Below are positions 56,386 to 64,000 of a DNA stretch of 64,000 nucleotides, piece by piece. The stretch is taken from positions 62,001-126,000 of the forward strand of contig NZ_WTYA01000003.1 of the NCBI RefSeq assembly GCF_009828025.1, in the 5' to 3' direction. The stretch comes from Qipengyuania algicida (GTDB taxonomy: Bacteria; Pseudomonadota; Alphaproteobacteria; Sphingomonadales; Sphingomonadaceae). The stretch's first letter is position 1. Each line of letters opens with the position of its first letter. The notes below the pieces were generated by a model, which was not told the DNA's origin, did no database searches, and saw only the letters and a list, made by a program, of their open reading frames with translations. The position numbers and the translations under genes are program-made.

Positions 56386-57410
56386 GGAACACAGCCAAAT
56401 CCGACGTCCAGGCCTGGAATGGGCCGTTGGCGAACGACTGGGAAACTTTCCGGGGCGATGTCGCTGTAAATTGCGTGCCTGTCGTTTTCCGGCAAGCGCT
56501 CAACGACTGGCCTGTCATACAAACAGCCCGTCGTTCACGGAATGATTTGACTGACTATTTGCGAGCACATGCGACCGGCAATAGGGTACAGCTATTCTGC
56601 GGTGCACCGGACATCACGGGGCGCTATTACTACGACGATAATCTCGACGGGTTCAATTTCGATCGCAAGATTGCAACGATCGCCAATTCGCTCGATTACA
56701 TCATGGCCTGTGTCGCCGATACCAAGCTTGGGACTGCCTATCTCGGCTCCTTACCGGCAGACAGCAACTTTCCCGGATTTTCCGATGAGAACACGGTAGC
56801 CTTCCTGCCTGAAGGGGTCGAGCCGCGAATCTGGATAGGCAACGCGTCCAGCGTGGCGTGCCATTACGACACCTTCGACAACCTTGCCTGCGTCGTGGCG
56901 GGGCGCCGGACCTTCACTCTCTATCCGCCGGAAGCAATCGGCGATCTCTATGTCGGCCCGATCGACCATACTATGGCAGGGCAGCCGGTAGGGCTTGCGG
57001 TCCAGGCTCCATCTGGTGACCCACGTTATCCGCGCTTTGAGAGTATCCGCGAGCACGCCCTCGAGGTTACGCTTGAACCGGGCGACGCCCTCTATCTGCC
57101 AAAACTGTGGTGGCATCAGGTGGAAGCGAGCGAACCGCTCAATATGCTGGTCAATTACTGGTGGGATGGATTTAGCGCAGGGCCGGATGCACCTTTGACA
57201 ACACTTATGCTCGCAATGATTGCCATTGCCGAACGACCAGAGCGCGAGAGAGCGGCGTGGCACACGTTTTTTGATCACTATGTTTTTCGACCCGAACGCC
57301 ATCCGCTGGAGCATCTGCCCCCGGACAAGCACGGAATTCTGGGGCCGTTGTCTGAAGGCAATTACCGCAAGGTTCGCGCAGCTGTAATGCAGATGCTGCG
57401 CGGCGTTTAG
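56382..57410 (+). CDS. Cupin-8 / JmjC-like Fe(II) oxygenase domain protein
   Basis: A 342-residue protein with the cupin-8 fold of factor-inhibiting-HIF-like hydroxylases. Metal ligands appear intact: H161-x-D163 (VACHYDTFDN) and H245 (LPKLWWHQVEA), within RRTFTLYPPE and EPGDALYLP. The family hydroxylates amino-acid side chains in proteins or small molecules using 2-oxoglutarate. The gene overlaps the SapC gene by ATGA, and the pair diverges from the receptor-halogenase operon. A target such as the receptor or a glycan-linked aromatic is speculation. Confidence 0.82.
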   Translation: MRNTAKSDVQAWNGPLANDWETFRGDVAVNCVPVVFRQALNDWPVIQTARRSRNDLTDYLRAHATGNRVQLFCGAPDITGRYYYDDNLDGFNFDRKIATIANSLDYIMACVADTKLGTAYLGSLPADSNFPGFSDENTVAFLPEGVEPRIWIGNASSVACHYDTFDNLACVVAGRRTFTLYPPEAIGDLYVGPIDHTMAGQPVGLAVQAPSGDPRYPRFESIREHALEVTLEPGDALYLPKLWWHQVEASEPLNMLVNYWWDGFSAGPDAPLTTLMLAMIAIAERPERERAAWHTFFDHYVFRPERHPLEHLPPDKHGILGPLSEGNYRKVRAAVMQMLRGV

Positions 57411-57443
57411 CGAATCGAAGCCGTAATGCGGTCGCGGAAAAGT

Positions 57444-57471
57444 GGCGGACACGCCATCTGACGTGTCCGCC
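57444..57471. terminator. Terminator between cupin-8 and GH51 genes
   Basis: GGCGGACACG-ccatctga-CGTGTCCGCC, a perfect 10-bp stem. On the minus strand the hairpin is followed by ACTTTTCC, so it terminates GH51 best; the plus-strand side lacks a T-run. Confidence 0.7.
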
Positions 57472-57501
57472 CAGTCATTCATCCCGAGGGAAGGAAGTTT
57501 C

Positions 57502-59589
57502 CTAGGATGAGCTCGAAAACTCGAATATCGCAACGGAAGTAGGCGGCACCTCCAGCGCGTTGTCGAAGGCCTGAACCTGCTGCTTCTGGATGGTCACGCC
57601 CGACGTCTCTCCAACCTTGTTCGCCGCATCAATGGATGTTCCAGTGAGCAGCCAGCGCAAGCCCTTGCCATGCAACGATATACCGGAGAGCTGAACGGAA
57701 ACCCGACGCTTTTCATAGGTTGGATTGACGACCGCGATTTTCAGTGTCCTGCCATCACCAGAAAGCCCGGCGATCATGTCGAGCGGATAGGTGGCGCTGC
57801 CCGCTTTCACCTGCGGGTGGTCATAACCGACCGAGTATTTGGGATCGGGCTGCGGCGAATTGCCGGTGACAGCCAGCGGCACCGTGCCTGCCCCGAAATG
57901 CTCTCCATAAAGTTTGAACACGAGGCCGGTCGTGTTGAGCACAGCGCCTGTCGGCGTGATATCCATGGTCGATGCGCCGGTGGTGAATGCGCTCATCTTC
58001 AGGAAATCGGTGTGGCGGAGCATTTCCTGCATGACCATCGAATAGGCGAGCGCCGATTTGAGCGTGGCTGGCCCGAAATAGGCATATTCATCTATCGACA
58101 GGAAGATGTGATCGGTATCGATCTTGGGAAAGCGCTCGCGATAGATCTGCCACTCGTCCGCCTTCATACGCACTTGGTTCGACGGCGACCGCGCATATTC
58201 GATCAGTTCCAGGTCGGGCGGTGCATTGGGACGCTCCTCAGCCCGATCGTACCAGTGTTCGCTGACACCGGAGAAATTTCCCCAGGCTTTCTCGAACAGC
58301 CCCCCAGTCCAGTCCTGTTCGGTGCCGAACTTGTGCTGAATGCTGGCGAGCGAAGGATTTTCCTTGGCGTCGCGGGGCTTAAGCTGATCCGGCATTGCGC
58401 CGGAACCGATCAACACGATCGACGGATCTTGCGCCCGCATGGCCGCTGCAAAGCGGTTGTGCTTAATCATGAAATAATCGAGCGAAGTCTTGCCAATCTG
58501 CCACCAGCCATAAGGTTCGTTGCCGATGTTCCAGAACTTGACGCCATAGGGCTGCGGATGACCATTGGCTGCGCGCTTGGCACCCCATTCGCTCGACGGC
58601 GAACCGTTGAGATACTGGACTTCTTCGGCCGCGGAATTGGCATCGCCGAGGCCCGCGTTCACGGTAACATACGGCTGCACGCCAAGGATGCGCGTCAACT
58701 CCATCCACTCGTCCATGCCGAGGTCGTTGGGCTGCATGGCGCTCCAAGCGTGATCGAACATCGGAGCGCGCCTGTCACGCGGACCGATTGCCTCGTGCCA
58801 ATCCCAATCGGACAGGAAATTGCCGCCCGGCAGGCGCCAGAACCCCGAATTGAGAGAGCGCGCAATCGCAGTGGTATCAGCACGCCAGCCGTCGATATTG
58901 TCGCTCGGCATCAGTGAAATCGCGTCGATACGGAAATGCCCTGTGCCAGTCCCGGTGATTTCGATCCGGGCTTCACTGTCGCTCGCTGTCGGTTCGAACG
59001 AAAAATCGGCGCGGCGCCAATCCGCATCGGGCGTTGGCAGCGAAACCGTCTGTCGATCCCTTACGCCGGGCCCCCAGACCAGCGAAACCTGCACCTTGGC
59101 CCCGGGATCCCCGCTGAACCAGAGGTGGCCCAAATAGGTCTTCCCCGCCGCAACGCCGATACCCGACTGGCGCAACCCGCGGGGCGTTGATCCATCGAGC
59201 ATAACGCTGGGCGACTGCGCGCCTACGAAGGCGTGATTACGGTCCATGACCACCACGCCATCTTCGCCGATAGGCCGCCACTTGCGATAGGTGACACCTG
59301 GCCGCCCTTCCGCATTGGGCGGAGGCGGCTTGTCCTGGGCAGCAGAGACGACCGGAAAGTAGAATTTCCGATCATCGAGCATCTCGGCCCACAAGGTGCG
59401 TGCAACCAGGGAACCGATTGGTTCGATGAACATGCCATAGGCGTATGGGGTGACCGGTGCGGCGCGTTTGCCGGCGTCGATCGTCGCCGTAACCTTGCCC
59501 GGCAGATCAGCCGATGCCGGGCTGGCGTTTGCGACCATGAGGGAGGACAGAAACGCCGCCACGATCCATTTTGAATGCCTTGCCGCCAT
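57502..59589 (-). CDS. Secreted GH51 alpha-L-arabinofuranosidase (with CBM4-like insert)
   Basis: A 695-residue enzyme with a signal peptide (about 1-27, ending SPASA|D). A beta-sandwich resembling CBM4/9 at about residues 140-235 (KTYLGHLWFSGDPGAKVQVSL, FRIDAISLMP) precedes the TIM barrel. The acid/base is E358 (WNIGNEPYG) and the nucleophile E501 (SIDEYAYF). This arrangement is that of the eukaryote-like, secreted GH51 subgroup acting on arabinoxylan or arabinan side chains. It is convergent with the cupin-8 gene and divergent from the esterase-GH27 operon. Confidence 0.9.
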   Translation of the reverse strand: MAARHSKWIVAAFLSSLMVANASPASADLPGKVTATIDAGKRAAPVTPYAYGMFIEPIGSLVARTLWAEMLDDRKFYFPVVSAAQDKPPPPNAEGRPGVTYRKWRPIGEDGVVVMDRNHAFVGAQSPSVMLDGSTPRGLRQSGIGVAAGKTYLGHLWFSGDPGAKVQVSLVWGPGVRDRQTVSLPTPDADWRRADFSFEPTASDSEARIEITGTGTGHFRIDAISLMPSDNIDGWRADTTAIARSLNSGFWRLPGGNFLSDWDWHEAIGPRDRRAPMFDHAWSAMQPNDLGMDEWMELTRILGVQPYVTVNAGLGDANSAAEEVQYLNGSPSSEWGAKRAANGHPQPYGVKFWNIGNEPYGWWQIGKTSLDYFMIKHNRFAAAMRAQDPSIVLIGSGAMPDQLKPRDAKENPSLASIQHKFGTEQDWTGGLFEKAWGNFSGVSEHWYDRAEERPNAPPDLELIEYARSPSNQVRMKADEWQIYRERFPKIDTDHIFLSIDEYAYFGPATLKSALAYSMVMQEMLRHTDFLKMSAFTTGASTMDITPTGAVLNTTGLVFKLYGEHFGAGTVPLAVTGNSPQPDPKYSVGYDHPQVKAGSATYPLDMIAGLSGDGRTLKIAVVNPTYEKRRVSVQLSGISLHGKGLRWLLTGTSIDAANKVGETSGVTIQKQQVQAFDNALEVPPTSVAIFEFSSSS

Positions 59590-59616
59590 AACACCCTCCC
59601 TATTAGTCTGATAAAT

Positions 59617-59630
59617 AGATAGCGCGGAAA
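59617..59630. promoter_or_regulatory. Degenerate LacI-type operator half-site before GH51
   Basis: AGATAGCGCGGAAA keeps the core GATAGCGC of the 14-bp operator (minus-strand form TGATAGCGCTACCA) but loses the second arm. It lies 27 bases upstream of the GH51 start, nearly the same distance as the full operator from GH9 (26 bases), which is why it is listed. Confidence 0.3.
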
Positions 59631-59837
59631 AGGAAGATCCGCCAGATACAAATCGCTTCGCGTTATTTTTTGAGGGCCTAATTTTCGTCTTATTTGCTGT
59701 TTTTAAACAGATCTATCACGGAGCAATTGGCCTTGTAGCTCGCTATTTTTTGCGAAGTTTGGTGTGTCGATGATTGACACTCCCGCACATTACCCAGACA
59801 AATAAGAGGATGCTTGGGAATCGCAGAGGGGCACATC

Positions 59838-60971
59838 ATGGGTAACGCGTCAGGCCACGATATCAGCGCAACCGTTCGTCACAGTGTTGGATGGCAACGC
59901 GTCCATCTCCGGATCGGCAGGCTGGTGCTCTTGATGGTCACCGCGTTGTTTTTCGTACCCGCTTGCGCGCAAGTGGGAACGCACGTCCCCCCGCCAATCA
60001 GCAGTGCGCCGCAAGTGACGGTCCAGCGGATCACTGTCCACTCCCCTGCGATCGAGGGGAATCTGGAAGGCGAAAGCCCCGACCGGCACGTGATCGTGAT
60101 CCTTCCGCCGGGTTACGCCAGCCATCCCCACGCCCGCTATCCGGTGGTTTACGCGCTGCACGGATATTCGATCGGCGCTGAGCAATGGATCAAGGAAATC
60201 CACGTCCCCCAGACGATCGAGGGCGCCTATGCCAAGGGAGCGCGCGAATTCATCGTCGTGCTGCCCGACAGCAAAACGATCCACAACGGCTCTATGTATT
60301 CAAGCTCGATCACCACGGGTAATTTCGAACGCTTCATCGCACATGATCTGGTGCGCTATATCGACGCGCATTACCGCACCGTTCCACGACGCGAGAGCCG
60401 CGGACTGGTCGGCCATTCGATGGGCGGATATGGCGCCACCCGCATCGGGATGAAGCATTCCGACGTATTCGGCGCGCTCTATATCATGAGCCCATGCTGT
60501 CTCTCACCACGCGATCCGGCACAGTTCGATCCGGCGGTCATGGCGAAGCTTGCGGCAGTGCCCTCACTGGAGGCGGCGACCAAGCTGAACTGGGGTGAAC
60601 GCGCCATACTCGCGAGCGCGGCGGCCTGGTCGCCCGACCCGAAAAATCCTCCGCTATATCTCGATCTGCCGATGAAGGACGGGAAGGTCCAAACAGGCGT
60701 GATCGCCCGCTGGACGGCCAATGCTCCGCTGGCGTTTATCGATCAGTATATCGACGGCCTGAAACGCTATCGCGCCATTGCGATAGACGTCGGCGACAAG
60801 GATGGCCTGCGGTTCGATGCAACGAAGCTGCACGACATCCTCGACAATTATGGGATTGCCAACGGTTTTGAGATTTATCCCGGTACACACACCAGCGATG
60901 TCGCATTCCGGTTTCAGAATCATGTGATGCCGTTTTTCAGCAAATATCTTGAATTTGAGGGTAGGCACTGA
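59838..60971 (+). CDS. Exported esterase of the feruloyl/CE1-like alpha/beta-hydrolase group
   Basis: A 377-residue hydrolase with an N-terminal hydrophobic signal (about 30-48, LVLLMVTALFFVPAC) that could be a lipoprotein signal (VPAC) or a Sec signal. Core features are YPVVYALHGYSIGAEQWI, the nucleophile elbow GHSMGGYGA, the acid in VGDKDGLRFD, and the histidine in YPGTHTSDVAF. It resembles tributyrin esterase/esterase D and CE1 feruloyl esterases. ATG 59838 has GAGGGGCAC upstream; a TTG 8 codons earlier is less likely. It is 3 bases from the GH27 gene, so they share a transcript, and it may remove acyl or feruloyl decorations. Confidence 0.8.
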   Translation: MGNASGHDISATVRHSVGWQRVHLRIGRLVLLMVTALFFVPACAQVGTHVPPPISSAPQVTVQRITVHSPAIEGNLEGESPDRHVIVILPPGYASHPHARYPVVYALHGYSIGAEQWIKEIHVPQTIEGAYAKGAREFIVVLPDSKTIHNGSMYSSSITTGNFERFIAHDLVRYIDAHYRTVPRRESRGLVGHSMGGYGATRIGMKHSDVFGALYIMSPCCLSPRDPAQFDPAVMAKLAAVPSLEAATKLNWGERAILASAAAWSPDPKNPPLYLDLPMKDGKVQTGVIARWTANAPLAFIDQYIDGLKRYRAIAIDVGDKDGLRFDATKLHDILDNYGIANGFEIYPGTHTSDVAFRFQNHVMPFFSKYLEFEGRH

Positions 60972-60974
60972 ACG

Positions 60975-62885
60975 ATGCAGCGTAAACATTGGAAATGGGC
61001 GGGCGCTGCGGCAATCGCGCTGACGCTGGGGGCATCGGCAATTGCCGGAACCGGAGCGACCGACCCACTTGCACCCAGCGGTCGATGGAGCGCCAATGTC
61101 AGCGGCAATGCGCCTTTGCCGCCGATGGGATGGAACAGCTGGAATGCCTTCGGCAGCGCGATCGACGAACGCAAGTTGCTCGCGTCTGCGAATATCATTC
61201 GTGAGAGCGGACTGCAGGCAAAAGGATATCGGTATATCGACCTTGACGATGGCTGGTGGCTGAAGCGCCGCCAGTCCAACGGAAAGATCGTGATCCGCAG
61301 CAGCGAATTTCCCTCAGCCTTGATGCCCGATGGATCGACGAGCTTCCGCCCGCTGACCGACACATTGCACGCGATGGGATTCAAGGCAGGCATCTATTCT
61401 GACATCGGCCGTAACAGCTGCGCACAATTGTACAGCACCGATGGGGTCAACCAGCCGGTCGGAACGCTTGCCGAGCGTGAGGTGGGTCTGTTCGGCCATG
61501 TCGACCAGGACATCAGGCTCTATTTCGCTGATTGGGGGTTTGACCTCATCAAGGTCGATGCTTGCGGCATCAGGGCGCTCACCCCGGAGAGCAAATGGGT
61601 GAAGTCCGGCCAATTTCGCGCCATGCCGCCACTGGTCGACAGTGGCTCTTTGGGGCGGACGGATATTCCGGCCGTGCGCGCGCTCTATCAATCAGTCGCA
61701 ACCGCGCTGGCGAAATACAATCCCGATGGCGATTACGTCTATTCCCTGTGCCTGTGGGGCGCAGCCGACGTCCGCGCCTGGGCGAAGGATGTCGGCAACA
61801 TGTCACGCACCAGTGACGATATCGCACCGACCTGGGGGCGGATGCTGCACAGCCTCGATACCGCTGTGCGCAGGCCATTGTATGCGCATCCCGGCTCGTG
61901 GAACGATCCGGACATGCTGTATATCGGCACCGGGGATTTCGATGCCGAGCATCTGACCGCCGCAAGATCGCATTTTGCGCTGTGGGCCATGCTCGATGCT
62001 CCGCTGATGATCGGCTATGACCTGCGCAAGGCGGACAAGCCGCTGCTCGATATTTTCGGCAATACCGCGATCATCGCGGTGGATCAGGACCGCGCCGGCA
62101 ATCAGGCGGTGCTTGCCTTCGATTCCGACGATGTCCAGATCTTGGTCAAGACACTGGCGAGCGGAAAGAAGGCGGTCGCGATCTTCAACCGTACTGCGGC
62201 ACCGCTCGAGGCGAGCCTGACCGCCTCGCAGCTCAAGTTTCGTCCCGATGCCGATGTTTCGCTTACCGATCTGTGGACGGGGGAAAAGCGGACATTCCAG
62301 GACGAGACGAATTTCAAGCTCACCCCGCGCCAGACCCTTATCTTCACCGCAAGCGGGACACGCCGCCTTGCCGACGGTATCTATCTTTCCGAGGAGCCCG
62401 GCAGTGTGAATCCCGCCGCCGATGGCGTCGTCGTGCCCCAAGCATCGCCGATGATCTATCGCCCGATCTTCTGGGCAGGCACTCACGGGACCGGCGAACA
62501 TCCGCGGTATGGCGGCTGGGGCGGGGCCCAGGCCGATCAGACACCCTTTGGGGAGGAGATTGCGCTAGGTGGCAAGCCGTTCGATACCGGAATCGGGATT
62601 CTTGCTAACTCCCGCCTCGAAGTTCGCAACGCGGGATATCGCCACTTCAGCGCGATGGTTGGCGTAGATGACAGCGCGCGCAACCGCAGCCAACCAGTCA
62701 CCTTCCTTGTTTATGGCGATGGCAGGCTGCTCGCCCGGTCGCAACCACAACGCTTTGGCCAGGCGCCAACCCGGTTGACCGCCAATGTGACGGGCATCAA
62801 GATCATCGAACTTGTCGCGCGCACGCCTAAGGCCGAACGGTTCCCCGACCCCGTCGCATGGGGTGATGCAGCCCTGACGCGCTGA
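60975..62885 (+). CDS. Secreted GH27 alpha-galactosidase with C-terminal NPCBM-like domain
   Basis: A 636-residue enzyme with a signal peptide (about 1-24, ASAIA|GT). The GH27 signature PPMGWNSWNAFG, the GYRYIDLDDGWW motif, nucleophile D195 (LIKVDACG) and acid/base D281/D282 (SRTSDDIAPTW) are intact, followed by a beta-sandwich (about 390-460) and an NPCBM-like domain (about 480-636: GGKPFDTGIGILANSRLEV, FSAMVGVDDSARN). The family includes alpha-galactosidases and beta-L-arabinopyranosidases; the latter would fit this arabinose-oriented locus. It is cotranscribed with the upstream esterase. Confidence 0.9.
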   Translation: MQRKHWKWAGAAAIALTLGASAIAGTGATDPLAPSGRWSANVSGNAPLPPMGWNSWNAFGSAIDERKLLASANIIRESGLQAKGYRYIDLDDGWWLKRRQSNGKIVIRSSEFPSALMPDGSTSFRPLTDTLHAMGFKAGIYSDIGRNSCAQLYSTDGVNQPVGTLAEREVGLFGHVDQDIRLYFADWGFDLIKVDACGIRALTPESKWVKSGQFRAMPPLVDSGSLGRTDIPAVRALYQSVATALAKYNPDGDYVYSLCLWGAADVRAWAKDVGNMSRTSDDIAPTWGRMLHSLDTAVRRPLYAHPGSWNDPDMLYIGTGDFDAEHLTAARSHFALWAMLDAPLMIGYDLRKADKPLLDIFGNTAIIAVDQDRAGNQAVLAFDSDDVQILVKTLASGKKAVAIFNRTAAPLEASLTASQLKFRPDADVSLTDLWTGEKRTFQDETNFKLTPRQTLIFTASGTRRLADGIYLSEEPGSVNPAADGVVVPQASPMIYRPIFWAGTHGTGEHPRYGGWGGAQADQTPFGEEIALGGKPFDTGIGILANSRLEVRNAGYRHFSAMVGVDDSARNRSQPVTFLVYGDGRLLARSQPQRFGQAPTRLTANVTGIKIIELVARTPKAERFPDPVAWGDAALTR

Positions 62886-62897
62886 GCCAGCCGGACG

Positions 62898-64000
62898 TCA
62901 GTCGAGCCGGACCACCGCAACCGACTTTGCCGGAAGGTCGAGCGTGACACGCGATCCATCGACCTTGCCCGTAATCGCGCGCGGCACGACCGTGTTTGGC
63001 GCATCGAAGCTGTTGACCGAATTGACATTCGGCGCGGTCAGGACCTGGCCCTTGACCGATCGGGCCGAGGCGCCTTCGATCGTCGCGGCGATCGACGCTG
63101 TCCGGTTGGGATCGACATTGGTGACCGCCAGCCACAAATGGCCCGCTTTATCGCGCGCGGCAATCCCGTCGACGCGCGGCAGATCGATGTCTCCCTGCCG
63201 ATACGATCCGGCATCGAACTGGACTGGGACGAAGGTCGCATCCTGAAACGGCACATACATCTTGAAGATGTAATAGGTCGGAGTGAGGACCATCTTGGGG
63301 CCATCAGTCAGGATCATCGATTGCAGCACGTTCACCATCTGGGCGATGTTGGTCATGCGCACGCGGTCTGCATGGCGGGCAAAGATGTTGATGTTGAGCG
63401 CGGCGATGATCGCATCGCGCATGGAGTTCTGCTGGATCAGGAAGCCGGGATTGGTACCGGGCGTGGGGGCGAGCCACACACCCCATTCGTCAACCACGAG
63501 CGGGACCTGCTTCTTCGGATCATATTTGTCCATCACGGCCGAATTGTCCGAAATGAGCTTATCCATGCCCAGCGTTTCCTTTACCAGCCGGGCGTAGGCG
63601 TTCTGGTCGAAACCGGTGCTGGCATAAGACGGCGGCCACCCTCCCGTGGTGTAGGAGTGGAGCGAGAGGCCTTCGATGCTCCACGCCCAATCGTGCTTGC
63701 TCCAGCTTTTCATCACCTGATCGGTGTAATCGGCTGTTTCCGGGCCGCCCGGGCCGACCGCGATCCTTTGCATGGCGTTCTTGCCATCGGGTGCCTGGGC
63801 CGGATTGTAATTGTTCACGAACCGCGCAAACCGCTTCATCCGATCGGTATAGTAGGTCGCCGTCATGGCGCCTCCGCAAGACCAGCTCTCGTTTCCAAGT
63901 CCCACATATTTCACTGTGTAGGGCTGTGGATGGCCATTTGCGGCGCGCTCCTTGCCAGCAGTGGTGGTGGCCGGCGCAGTCATATAAGCGAGCCAGTCGG
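62898..64000 (-). CDS. GH51 alpha-L-arabinofuranosidase, C-terminal part
   Basis: About 367 residues are seen; the frame is open through the right edge (DWLAYMTAPATTTAGKERA...), so the N-terminus is missing and no start codon should be assigned inside the window. The acid/base lies in VKYVGLGNESWSCGG and the nucleophile in VPLVVDEWGVWL, with DRVRMTNIAQMVNVLQSMIL and a C-terminal beta-sandwich ending in LPAKSVAVVRLD. The VGLGNESW type is the classical bacterial GH51, different from the eukaryote-like paralogue at 57502-59589. It converges on the GH27 gene with 12 bases between. Confidence 0.9.
   Translation of the reverse strand, partial: DWLAYMTAPATTTAGKERAANGHPQPYTVKYVGLGNESWSCGGAMTATYYTDRMKRFARFVNNYNPAQAPDGKNAMQRIAVGPGGPETADYTDQVMKSWSKHDWAWSIEGLSLHSYTTGGWPPSYASTGFDQNAYARLVKETLGMDKLISDNSAVMDKYDPKKQVPLVVDEWGVWLAPTPGTNPGFLIQQNSMRDAIIAALNINIFARHADRVRMTNIAQMVNVLQSMILTDGPKMVLTPTYYIFKMYVPFQDATFVPVQFDAGSYRQGDIDLPRVDGIAARDKAGHLWLAVTNVDPNRTASIAATIEGASARSVKGQVLTAPNVNSVNSFDAPNTVVPRAITGKVDGSRVTLDLPAKSVAVVRLD

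Noticed and set aside
59764-59784. Small inverted repeat GTGTC-N7-GACAC upstream of the esterase/GH27 operon
   Set aside because: Arms of only five bases, not repeated at any other promoter in the locus, so it may be chance.

Overview
The window looks like chromosomal DNA of an alphaproteobacterium of the order Sphingomonadales (Sphingomonas, Novosphingobium or Erythrobacter relatives). Pointers are high GC, dense gene packing with many ATGA/GTGA overlaps, two large TonB-dependent receptors (one Oar-like), an HWE-family sensor kinase with a GGAAC-N17-GTT (sigma EcfG-like) promoter, and a TonB receptor/SapC/cupin/halogenase group that recurs in this lineage. Assignments rest on reading the proteins; no database search was run.

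Layout. 0-7 kb: the 3' end of a fatty acyl-AMP ligase, a single-domain response regulator, a telA-xpaC-PHA-granule-like operon, and a bphO-bphP pair encoding heme oxygenase and a hybrid bacteriophytochrome. 7-10 kb: tonB, manC and manA on the minus strand, then a degenerate receiver protein. 10-19 kb: an Oar-like TonB receptor, a 2OG-Fe(II) oxygenase with a concentrative nucleoside transporter, a queuosine-precursor transporter, tRNA-Lys(UUU), folK, an N-carbamoylputrescine amidase and msrA. 19-28 kb: leucine-catabolism genes (carboxyltransferase subunit, isovaleryl-CoA dehydrogenase) mixed with an SDR, a secreted unknown and a PhnA-like protein, then a lipoprotein plus glycine-betaine-type ABC operon. 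28-42 kb: housekeeping genes (MidA/NDUFAF7-type methyltransferase, lgt, an acyl-CoA ligase, glnD, a YggS-family protein, a ThiE-like protein, ftsK, a DUF389 protein), then a divergent Lrp/AsnC regulator and alanine dehydrogenase, and a Crp/Fnr regulator.

42.1-43.2 kb has no intact gene. It holds recognisable debris of a P4-type integrase and an IS3-family transposase, and marks the start of a different region.

43.2-64 kb is a polysaccharide-utilisation locus: GH9, GH3 (with PA14-like insert), two GH51 arabinofuranosidases (the second runs off the window), GH27 alpha-galactosidase, three alpha/beta-hydrolase esterases and a TonB-dependent receptor. The receptor operon reads receptor -> flavin-dependent halogenase -> GH3. 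Diverging from it is a SapC-family/cupin-8 (JmjC-like) pair. The enzymes point to an arabinose-bearing, probably acylated plant hemicellulose. An identical 14-bp LacI-type operator, TGGTAGCGCTATCA, lies in the GH9 promoter and in the receptor/SapC divergent promoter, with a degenerate copy before the first GH51 gene, so at least these units may form one regulon; no LacI gene is in the window. The least understood part is the receptor/halogenase/SapC/cupin module.
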